From contig DMPC01000064.1 of the NCBI GenBank assembly GCA_003456155.1, positions 35,277 through 45,921 on the forward strand: a stretch of DNA of 10,645 nt, read 5' to 3'. The notes below the pieces were generated by a model, which was not told where the DNA came from, did no database searches, and worked only from the letters and a program-made list of their open reading frames with translations. This document shows positions 1 to 5,642 of this stretch, one piece after another. A program made the translations under genes and the position numbers. The DNA comes from Actinomycetota bacterium. Lineage in GTDB: Bacteria > Actinomycetota > Actinomycetes > S36-B12. Numbering within the stretch: position 1 is the stretch's first letter; each line of letters starts with the position of its first letter.

Positions 1-28
1 CCGGGTGGCGTGACCCGGGTGGCGTAAC
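1..28. repeat. short direct repeat at the window edge
   Basis: The 11-mer CCGGGTGGCGT occurs at 1-11 and again at 15-25, followed by GAC and AAC respectively. Read in frame 1 the stretch ends in a TAA at 25-27, so it could be the last codons of a gene lying to the left, but eight codons are too few to judge. No function is assigned. Confidence 0.4.
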
Positions 29-98
29 TCGTCAGCCGGGGTCGATACGGCGGGTCGGACTCCGATGGGGGAGGCAATCCGTGGAAAGTGCTGCAAAG

Positions 99-154
99 GT
101 CACAGATCGGTCACGAAGCGCCAACGATGTGACGGTGGGTTACTCGTGCGTAAC
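99..154 (+). promoter_or_regulatory. phased GTNAC pentamers upstream of the binding-protein gene (putative operator)
   Basis: GTCAC at 99-103 and GTCAC at 110-114 are separated by 6 nt. GTGAC lies at 129-133. GTTAC at 139-143 and GTAAC at 150-154 are again separated by 6 nt, and this last pair is also an inverted repeat. The 11-bp spacing places half-sites on one face of the helix. As general knowledge, actinobacterial OmpR-type regulators read such sites: GlnR boxes have the form gTnAc-n6-GaAAc, and MtrA sites contain GTCAC-type direct repeats. The array ends about 12 nt before the proposed -10 box, so it would cover roughly -79 to -24. Binding by either regulator is inference. Confidence 0.4.
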
Positions 155-165
155 AGCGGGCCCCG

Positions 166-171
166 TAGAGT
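166..171 (+). promoter_or_regulatory. probable -10 box of the binding-protein gene
   Basis: TAGAGT fits the actinobacterial TANNNT -10 pattern and lies just downstream of the GTNAC pentamers. No good -35 hexamer sits 16-18 nt upstream, where the GTTAC/GTAAC pair is found instead. That would suit an activator-dependent promoter. Transcription would start near 178, giving a leader of about 46 nt. Confidence 0.4.
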
Positions 172-180
172 GTCGGCAAC

Positions 181-200
181 GCGACGGCGTCCGCCGTCGC
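181..200 (+). other. perfect 8-bp stem-loop in the leader of the binding-protein mRNA
   Basis: GCGACGGC (181-188) and GCCGTCGC (193-200) are perfect reverse complements around a GTCC loop. With the -10 box at 166-171, the stem would sit within a few bases of the mRNA 5' end. Its 3' side ends 13 nt before the ribosome binding site. No T tract follows, so it does not look like a terminator. A 5' stem that protects a highly expressed lipoprotein mRNA is one reading. Confidence 0.5.
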
Positions 201-212
201 CTGTCCTCTCCT

Positions 213-218
213 AAGGAG
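213..218 (+). promoter_or_regulatory. ribosome binding site fixing the start at 224
   Basis: AAGGAG lies 5 nt before the ATG at 224. It is a strong Shine-Dalgarno match and supports this start, which is also the one that gives a complete lipoprotein signal peptide. Confidence 0.85.
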
Positions 219-223
219 ACTGC

Positions 224-1615
224 ATGAAGCGCACCACGGTCTTCAAGACCGCTGCGGTGCTCGGTGTGGCCTCGCTGACTCTCGCCGCCTGCGGCGGAAG
301 CAGCGATACCGCCGAGACCGACGCAGCGGCCAGCGAGCCCGCCGCGTCCGAGGAGGCACCGGCCGAGCCCGCCGCTTCCGAGGAGGCTGCGGCCGAAGAG
401 GCTGTCGCCTCGGTAGGCGTCCCGCTGTACCTCGTTGACGGCAACACCGGCAACGCCCTTGGCGAGAAGCTGCCCGCGGGCACGCTGAACGGCGTCAAGG
501 GCACCATCCCCGGTGCCGAGAACACCCAGGACTTCAAGGATGCCCTCCTTGCGGTCGACCCGGAGCTGATCGACTTCGCCTACGCGCCTGAGTCGTACGA
601 CGCTGTCATCCTGTCGGCGCTGGCCGCGGCTGCAGCGAAGTCGGACGCTGGTGTCGACATGGCTAAGCAGATGGTTCCGATCACCAACGGCACCGACATC
701 TGCAATGACTACGCCGGCTGCCTTGCGCTCCTCAAGGAGGGCAAGTCGATCGACTACAACGGCCGCTCTGGCGCCGTGAACTTCTGGGACGCGGGTGATC
801 CCACCAGCGCCTCCATCGGCGTGTACACCTTCGGGCCGGACAACGTCCTGCTCCCCGAGGTGACCTACGCCGAGGGCGAGATCGTCCCCGAGGGTGAGGC
901 GAACCCGATCGACGGCAAGCCGCAGGACGGCGCCGGCGACGGTGTCTTCAAGGTCGGCACCTTCCTGCCGATCACGGGCAGCCTTGCCTTCCTCGGCCCA
1001 CCGGAGGTTGCCGGTGTCAAGCTCGCCATCAAGGACATCGAGGAGGCCGGTGGCATTCCGGGCTTCGACAAGATCGTCCTCGAGGAGGGTGACTCGGGCG
1101 ACACCTCGACCGAGACCGGCCGTCAGACCGTCAAGCGTCTGCTGCCGCTGGGTATCGACATCCTCGTCGGTGCCGCGTCCTCCGGCTCCAGCCTCCAGGT
1201 CCTCGACGAGGTCACGGGTGCTGGCGTTCTCATGATCAGCCCGGCGAACACCTCGCCGGCTCTGACTACGGCTCCCGACCGTGGCCTGTACTGGCGCACC
1301 GCGCCGTCGGACGTCCTCCAGGGCGCCTTCGTCGGCTCCATGGTGCTCCAGGACGGCTACACCAAGGTCGCGATCATGTCGCTGCAGGACGCCTACGGTG
1401 ACGGCCTGAACGCCAACGTGACCAAGGCGATCACCGAGGGCGGTGGCGAGATCGTCGCCAACGTCGTCTACGACCCGACTGCTGCTGACTTCGCCGCTGA
1501 TGTGGCGCAGATCAAGGCTGCGGGCCCCGAGGCGATCGTCCTCATCGGCTTCGACGAGTCCGCTCAGATCATCCAGGAGATGGTCAAGCAGGGCATCGGC
1601 CCGAACGCCGGCTGA
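224..1615 (+). CDS. branched-chain amino acid/amide ABC transporter substrate-binding lipoprotein with circularly permuted domain
   Basis: This 463-aa exported lipoprotein captures the ligand for the importer encoded at 2873-6926. Residues 1-23 form a lipoprotein signal (KR start, hydrophobic run, lipobox LAAC with Cys23). Residues 24-64 are a low-complexity Ala/Glu/Pro/Ser tether. What follows is in the wrong order for the HAAT/LivJ type I binding-protein family. Residues 66-212 (PLYLVDGN, GVKGTIPGAE, APESYDAV, IDYNGRSGAVNF, GDPTSASIGVY) look like the family's C-terminal part. After an acidic linker (about 213-240), residues 241-463 (KVGTFLPITGSLAFLGPPE, GAASSGSSL, SPANTSP, FRTAPSD-like WRTAPSD, IGFDES, ending GIGPNAG) look like its N-terminal part. 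The chain stops where PLYLVDGN would normally continue, so the two halves join without an obvious gap: a circular permutation rather than a truncation. Cys160 and Cys166 could pair. It is monocistronic, bounded by its own promoter and terminator, and convergent with the permease operon. Family assignment is secure; ligand and permutation are inferred from family memory. Confidence 0.9.
   Translation: MKRTTVFKTAAVLGVASLTLAACGGSSDTAETDAAASEPAASEEAPAEPAASEEAAAEEAVASVGVPLYLVDGNTGNALGEKLPAGTLNGVKGTIPGAENTQDFKDALLAVDPELIDFAYAPESYDAVILSALAAAAAKSDAGVDMAKQMVPITNGTDICNDYAGCLALLKEGKSIDYNGRSGAVNFWDAGDPTSASIGVYTFGPDNVLLPEVTYAEGEIVPEGEANPIDGKPQDGAGDGVFKVGTFLPITGSLAFLGPPEVAGVKLAIKDIEEAGGIPGFDKIVLEEGDSGDTSTETGRQTVKRLLPLGIDILVGAASSGSSLQVLDEVTGAGVLMISPANTSPALTTAPDRGLYWRTAPSDVLQGAFVGSMVLQDGYTKVAIMSLQDAYGDGLNANVTKAITEGGGEIVANVVYDPTAADFAADVAQIKAAGPEAIVLIGFDESAQIIQEMVKQGIGPNAG
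334..387 (+). repeat. 30-bp tandem repeat encoding the lipoprotein tether
   Basis: The 24-mer at 334-357 recurs at 364-387 with a single difference (G to T at the thirteenth base), giving a 30-bp period. It encodes EPAASEEAPA followed by EPAASEEAAA. The in-frame unit suggests that the acidic linker grew by duplication. Confidence 0.8.
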
Positions 1616-1631
1616 TCCTCGGATCACCCAC

Positions 1632-1665
1632 ACGTGGGGGTCGCCCTTCGGGGCGGCCCCCACGT
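1632..1665 (+). terminator. stem-loop terminator of the binding-protein gene
   Basis: Arms 1632-1645 and 1652-1665 pair over 14 positions with one G-U wobble, and the loop is CTTCGG (a UUCG tetraloop closed by C-G). It begins 16 nt after the stop codon. Only a weak T-containing tail (CGTTGTC) follows, as is common in high-G+C bacteria. The stem reads equally on the minus strand. Confidence 0.85.
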
Positions 1666-1684
1666 CGTTGTCCGGGCCCTCTTC

Positions 1685-1758
1685 CGCCGAGAGGCAGTGG
1701 CTGGTCGCGACACACCGGCGAGGTGGGGTTCTTCACGACCGTTCACTGCCTCTCGGCG
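1685..1758. repeat. palindromic element copy 1 (74 bp), downstream end of the nuclease gene
   Basis: The outer arms 1685-1699 and 1744-1758 are perfect 15-bp inverted repeats (CGCCGAGAGGCAGTG and its complement). An inner pair, GGTCGCGA at 1703-1710 against TCACGACC at 1733-1740, matches with one mismatch and encloses a 22-nt loop. A second copy lies at 2785-2858 in the same orientation, the same length and without gaps; by hand 56 of 74 positions are identical. This copy ends 1 bp before the stop codon of the gene at 1760-2731. No target duplication is visible. It could act as a bidirectional transcription stop, a REP-like dispersed element, or a cassette boundary. Confidence 0.85.
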
Positions 1759-1759
1759 A

Positions 1760-2731
1760 TCAGAGGTGACGCTGCAGGCGTCGCAGCATCAGGCTCGGGT
1801 CGGGTACGACCTCGGGGAATCCCCAACGGACCAGGCGTCGATCCAGTCCGGTGAGTGCCTCCTGCCGGCGCTTCTCAGCCACGAGGGCGGATGGCTCGAC
1901 GTACTTCACAGCCCCATCGACCTCGCCGATGAGCGCCTGCTCCTCCCACCACATGTCGACCCAGTACGTGCGACCGTCGTCACCGAGGAGTGGCACACCG
2001 CACCGAGGAGCCGGCAGCCCGGCGAGGAGCACAGCGGCCCGCGAGAGTGATTCGAGTCGGGATTCGGCGGCAGGATCGGCCCAGCGCACCGCCTGCCTGA
2101 CCGTCGTCACCCAGCGGTGGCGCCCATAGGGCGCGACGCATCCGTCGAAGAGGTCGCGCAGGACTTCTCGGAGGCCCGGGGAGAGTGCCGCTGCCCGGAC
2201 ATCTGGGTGTGAGGCCTTCACCAGCGACCTCATGCCCTGGTCCATCACGCCCAGGGCGTCACCGAGACTCCGGCGGGCGGCGACCTCAATGCAGGCCCGG
2301 GGCAGGGAGCTGCTCGGGAGCCCCAACTGCATGCCAACCGACCCGTGCGGAACCTGCTGTCCATGCACGATCAGACCGGGCTCGCGGTGCGTTGTGCCGG
2401 TGCGGCTGATGTGCACGGTCTCATGCCACCGGGTACCCGGAAGCCCGTCGGTGAGCCCGTGCAGGTGAGCGGCGCTCGCATGGCTCGCCCACGCCCCGGG
2501 AAAGGCCAGCAGGGCGGCTCTCAGTGCGATTCGGTGTCGCTCGCCGGCATCGGCGTTCTCCCACTCGAGTCGAGGGTGAACGATGCCGCGACGCAGGACC
2601 ACCAGCGCGCCAGCGTCTACCGCAGCGCGAACACGCCCCCGTGTGAGTTGGGGTACGTCGCTGGCCCGAACGGGAGGGGCCGCGGATCGGACCTGCTCGA
2701 CGGTGGCATGTATGCGCGCGGGATGGACCAT
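1760..2731 (-). CDS. AbiEi-like winged-helix / Vsr-DUF559-like nuclease-fold protein
   Basis: This 323-aa soluble protein belongs to a family often annotated in actinobacteria as 'type IV toxin-antitoxin AbiEi antitoxin domain' or 'DUF559'. Residues 7-55 look like a winged helix (DVPQLTRGRVRAAVDAG, then LVVLRRGIVHP). Residues 83-93 carry the family hallmark SHASAAHLHGL. The C-terminal 100 residues match a Vsr-like PD-(D/E)XK pattern: E223/E227 (ESRLES), D259 (WVDMWW), E270 and D272 (GEVDGAVKY), K276, and EKRRQEAL at 286-293. The acidic residues are all present, so the nuclease fold may be active; substrate and role are unknown. No partner toxin gene is adjacent. The ATG at 2731 is the furthest upstream start and has only a weak GAGG before it. 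The gene stands alone, with a 74-bp palindrome beyond each end, between the binding-protein gene and its permease operon, which suggests acquired cargo. Function is not established. Confidence 0.75.
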   Translation of the reverse strand: MVHPARIHATVEQVRSAAPPVRASDVPQLTRGRVRAAVDAGALVVLRRGIVHPRLEWENADAGERHRIALRAALLAFPGAWASHASAAHLHGLTDGLPGTRWHETVHISRTGTTHREPGLIVHGQQVPHGSVGMQLGLPSSSLPRACIEVAARRSLGDALGVMDQGMRSLVKASHPDVRAAALSPGLREVLRDLFDGCVAPYGRHRWVTTVRQAVRWADPAAESRLESLSRAAVLLAGLPAPRCGVPLLGDDGRTYWVDMWWEEQALIGEVDGAVKYVEPSALVAEKRRQEALTGLDRRLVRWGFPEVVPDPSLMLRRLQRHL

Positions 2732-2784
2732 GCCGCCAGCCTCGCGGCGGACTCCCGACCGCTCAACTGGCTATCCACAGCCAC

Positions 2785-2858
2785 CGCCGAGAGGCGCGCA
2801 ATGGTCGCGACACGCCGCACACCTGGGCCGCTTCACGACCATCCACCGCCTCTCGGCG
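2785..2858. repeat. palindromic element copy 2 (74 bp), upstream of the nuclease gene and downstream of livF
   Basis: This is the second copy of the 74-bp element at 1685-1758, exactly 1,100 bp away. Its outer stem extends 2 bp outward: 2783-2796 pairs perfectly with 2847-2860 over 14 bp. The inner stem ATGGTCG (2801-2807) pairs with CGACCAT (2836-2842). The A-T pair 1696/1747 of copy 1 is a G-C pair here (2796/2847), so pairing is kept while the bases changed. It lies 13 nt beyond the livF stop and may also end the liv transcript, although no T tract follows on the minus strand. Confidence 0.85.
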
Positions 2859-2872
2859 GTTGAGGGGTGGGG

Positions 2873-3745
2873 TTAGGCCTGGGCCAGGGTTCCCAGGTAG
2901 AGGTGCACCACCTGGGGGTCCGTGGCAAGGTCCCGACCGGTGCCCGTGTAGGCGTTGCGACCCTGATCGAGGACATATCCGCGATCGACGATCTGCAGGC
3001 AGCGCATCGCGTTCTGCTCCACGATGATGACGGTGACGCCGGTCGCATTGATCTCCTTGACCCGGACGAACACCTCGTCAGTGAGCAGCGGGGACAGGCC
3101 GGCGGAGGGCTCATCAAGCAGGAGCACCGACGGGTCCATCATGAGCGCCCTGCCCATGGCAACCATCTGACGCTCGCCTCCGGACAGGGAGCCTGCACGC
3201 TGGCTCTTGCGTTGCCCCAGAGCGGGGAAGAGGTCGGTGACGAAGGCGAAGCGTTCCTTGAACTTTCCGGGCGCCTGGAAGCACCCCATCTCCAGGTTCT
3301 CCTGGATCGTGAGCGACGGGAACACATTGTTCGTTTGCGGCACAAAGCCGATGCCCATGGTCACGAGCCGATCCGCTCGCACGTTCGTGATGTCGTCACC
3401 GGCCAGCGTGACATGCCCCGTGTGGACCTTGACGAGCCCGAACAGGGCCTTCAGGAGGGTCGACTTGCCTGCACCATTAGGACCGATGATGCCGACCAGC
3501 TCACCCCGGTTGGCATACAGGTCGCACCCATTGAGGATGTTGACGCCGGGCAGGTAGCCCGCGACGAGGTCATCGGCGATGATGAGGGCGTCCTGGGACC
3601 CGGCCACGTGGGCGTCACGGTCGCGGATCTCGGAGTTGCTCAGGTGGACCGGCTCGTCACGCTGGCTGGCATCAAGATCGAGTGCCCGCTCGCGCTCCTG
3701 CGGCGAGACGTACTGGGGGAGGTCCCCCGGAAGCATGTCGCTCAT
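2873..3745 (-). CDS. livF: branched-chain amino acid ABC transporter ATP-binding protein LivF
   Basis: This is one of the two cytoplasmic ATPases that power the importer. Visible motifs in the 290-aa product are Walker A GPNGAGKST (88-96), Q-loop Gln137 (FVPQTNN), signature LSGGE (187-191) and Walker B VLLLDEP (207-213). The switch position reads VEQN with Gln244 instead of His, which is usual for LivF and tells it from LivG. The DRGYVLDQG stretch (254-262) is also LivF-like. The start ATG overlaps the livG stop as TAATG and follows GAGGAGG (3756-3762 on the plus strand), so translation is probably coupled. The product is longer than the roughly 237-aa E. coli protein because of about 50 extra hydrophilic, charged N-terminal residues of unknown role. 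It is the last gene of the operon. Exact ligand is not shown by the sequence. Confidence 0.93.
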   Translation of the reverse strand: MSDMLPGDLPQYVSPQERERALDLDASQRDEPVHLSNSEIRDRDAHVAGSQDALIIADDLVAGYLPGVNILNGCDLYANRGELVGIIGPNGAGKSTLLKALFGLVKVHTGHVTLAGDDITNVRADRLVTMGIGFVPQTNNVFPSLTIQENLEMGCFQAPGKFKERFAFVTDLFPALGQRKSQRAGSLSGGERQMVAMGRALMMDPSVLLLDEPSAGLSPLLTDEVFVRVKEINATGVTVIIVEQNAMRCLQIVDRGYVLDQGRNAYTGTGRDLATDPQVVHLYLGTLAQA

Positions 3746-4644
3746 TACTGGCTCGCCTCCTCGGTGTACGAGACGCCGCTCGCGGTCAGTGCCTTGTCAT
3801 GGTGGCCGCCGAGATATGCCGTGATGACGGCCTCGTCCCGCATGACCTCGTCGGGCGGTCCCTCGGCGATGACGGAGCCCTGAGCCATGACGATGACCCA
3901 GTCACTGATGTCCCGGACAACGTCCATGTCATGCTCGACGAACAGCACGGTCATTCCCTGCTCGCGGAGGTCCTTGATGTGCTCGAGCAGCGACTGCGTC
4001 AGGGCAGGGTTCACGCCCGCCATGGGCTCATCGAGCATCACCATGGTCGGATCGGTCATGAGCGCGCGCGCCATCTCCAGAAGCTTGCGCTGGCCGCCGG
4101 ACAGCGAGCCGGCGAAGTCGGCTCGCTTCTCGAAGAGCTTGAAACGTGCCAGCAGCTCGTCGGCCTTCTCGGTGACCGCCACCTCCTGGCTCTTCCAGAG
4201 CCCGAGGATCGCGGGGATCATGCGCTCGCCGATCTGGTTCTTGGCGCCCAGGCGCATGTTGTCGATCACGGTCATCTTCGACAGGGCCTTGGTCAACTGG
4301 AAGGTTCGGATCATGCCGAGACGAGCCACCTTGTAGGCGGGCATCCCGGCGAGGTCCTTGCCGTCGAAGAGCCACTGGCCGGTGTCGGGCGTGTCGAAGC
4401 CGGTGAGGAGATTGAAGAACGTCGTCTTGCCGGCCCCGTTCGGGCCGACCAGTGCCGTGATGGCGCCGCGCTGGATCTCCACATGCTGGACATCGACCGC
4501 GGTGAGTCCGCCGAAGCTGCGCTTGACGCCGTCGACGACGAGGATCGGGTCCGGCTTCGGCGCCCCGGGAACCCGGGGAACCGAGGCAAGGGCCCGGACA
4601 GCCTCATCGTGGCGTGTCCCTGAGGTCGAGGTGCTATCGGGCAT
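3745..4644 (-). CDS. livG: branched-chain amino acid ABC transporter ATP-binding protein LivG
   Basis: This is the second ATPase of the importer and the expected heterodimer partner of LivF. The 299-aa product shows Walker A GPNGAGKTT (67-75), Q-loop Gln116 (RTFQ), signature LSGGQ (181-185), Walker B MVMLDEP (201-207) and the canonical switch His238 (VEHDM). A C-terminal segment EVMRDEAVITAYLGG matches the BCA_ABC_TP_C tail of the family. About 30 residues precede the usual start of the fold (ILVVDGVKRSFGG). The start overlaps the end of livM by 11 nt, and GGGAG lies 10 nt before it. The LivG/LivF pair therefore has one canonical and one substituted switch residue, as expected for this family. 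Confidence 0.93.
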   Translation of the reverse strand: MPDSTSTSGTRHDEAVRALASVPRVPGAPKPDPILVVDGVKRSFGGLTAVDVQHVEIQRGAITALVGPNGAGKTTFFNLLTGFDTPDTGQWLFDGKDLAGMPAYKVARLGMIRTFQLTKALSKMTVIDNMRLGAKNQIGERMIPAILGLWKSQEVAVTEKADELLARFKLFEKRADFAGSLSGGQRKLLEMARALMTDPTMVMLDEPMAGVNPALTQSLLEHIKDLREQGMTVLFVEHDMDVVRDISDWVIVMAQGSVIAEGPPDEVMRDEAVITAYLGGHHDKALTASGVSYTEEASQ

Positions 4645-5629
4645 CGAGTGCCAGCTCCCTTCGGTCTCCGAGGATTCCCTGTGGTCGGTAGATCATCAGG
4701 AGCATGATCCCCAGTCCCACGAGCATGACCCTCAGCACGGCTGCCTGGGTGCCATCCATGAGCGAGATGATCGGAAGACCGGCATCGATGCCTTCGCGCA
4801 GGAAGACGTCGGTGCCCTGGAAGACCGCCCAGAAGATGATGGTTCCCAGCAGCGGCCCGAACACCCGTGCGGCACCGCCGAGGATCAGGATCGCGTAGGC
4901 GAAGAAGGTCGCGTCCGTCTTGAAGACGTCCGGATTGACGTTCTGCGCTCCGATCGCAGTGATGAAGCCGGCCAGAGCGCCGAACACGCCACCGAGGACG
5001 AGAGCCTGCATCTTGTACGCGAAGACGTTCTTGCCGAGGCTTCGCACGGCATCCTCGTCCTCGCGGATGCCCTTGACCACGCGACCCCAGGGGGATCGCA
5101 CCAGCAGCCAGGTGATGAGAAGCGCCAGTGCCACCAGGAGCCAGCCGACGGTGTAGGTCCAGAGTTGCTGGTCATTGATGACGGCGGGACCGATGGAGAT
5201 TGCCGCGTCGTCCGGATACGGGCTGAGCGCGAAGAAGCCGTCGGCGAATGCCTGTCGGCCGTCGGACCCTCCGAAGAGCTCCTTGAAGGTCACCGACCGC
5301 AGGATGAGGCGGATGATCTCGGCGGCCGCGATCGTCACGATGGCGAGGTAGTCCGCCCGCAGGCGCAGGGTGGGGATGCCGAGGAGCAGGGCCAGCAGGA
5401 TCGCGGCGATGATGCCGATGGGCACGCCGACCCAGAAGCTCCAGCCGAACTCGACGACAACGACGGCCACCGAGTAGCCACCCACGGCCATGAAGGCCGC
5501 CTGTCCGAAGTTCAGCAGGCCGGTGTACCCGAACTGGATGTTGATGCCGATGGCCGCCAGGCCGAAGACGATGGCCTGCAGGCCGAAGGCCGACGTGACC
5601 ATGACGGCGAGGATGTATGACCAATCCAT
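4634..5629 (-). CDS. livM: branched-chain amino acid ABC transporter permease LivM
   Basis: This is one of the two membrane subunits forming the translocation path. The 331-aa product starts MDWSYILAVM; the ATG at 5629 lies 13 nt beyond the livH stop, with a GGGGG-rich site before it. A longer frame back to 5677 would overlap livH by 35 nt and adds residues unlike the family, so it was not used. Hallmarks are GINIQFGYTGLLNFGQAAFMAVGGY (28-52, the family's conserved first core segment), LRLRADYLAIVT (88-99), the cytoplasmic coupling loop GRVVKGIREDEDAVRSLGKN (182-201), FAYAILILGGAARVFGPLLG (243-262) and the terminal YRPQGILG (314-321). I estimate eight or nine membrane spans. It overlaps livG, showing operon organisation. 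Confidence 0.92.
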   Translation of the reverse strand: MDWSYILAVMVTSAFGLQAIVFGLAAIGINIQFGYTGLLNFGQAAFMAVGGYSVAVVVVEFGWSFWVGVPIGIIAAILLALLLGIPTLRLRADYLAIVTIAAAEIIRLILRSVTFKELFGGSDGRQAFADGFFALSPYPDDAAISIGPAVINDQQLWTYTVGWLLVALALLITWLLVRSPWGRVVKGIREDEDAVRSLGKNVFAYKMQALVLGGVFGALAGFITAIGAQNVNPDVFKTDATFFAYAILILGGAARVFGPLLGTIIFWAVFQGTDVFLREGIDAGLPIISLMDGTQAAVLRVMLVGLGIMLLMIYRPQGILGDRRELALDAR

Positions 5630-5642
5630 GGTGATCCGCCCC

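Noticed and set aside
140..1663. 507-codon open frame on the minus strand opposite the binding-protein gene
   Set aside because: It mirrors a high-G+C gene with clear family motifs, has low-complexity Arg/Gly/Val/Asp-rich content with no recognisable motif, and runs through the terminator.
2771..2780. DnaA-box-like CTATCCACA near palindrome copy 2
   Set aside because: It is a single 8-of-9 match to TTATCCACA with no cluster or AT-rich region; chance is enough.
1685..2858. CRISPR array or IS element formed by the two 74-bp repeats
   Set aside because: There are only two copies with a 1-kb gene between them, and no spacers, transposase or visible target duplication.
2867..5620. Long plus-strand open frames opposite livF, livG and livM (2867-3883, 3682-4623, 4358-5620)
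   Set aside because: These are antisense shadows of high-G+C coding sequence; all conserved motifs are on the minus strand and these frames show none.
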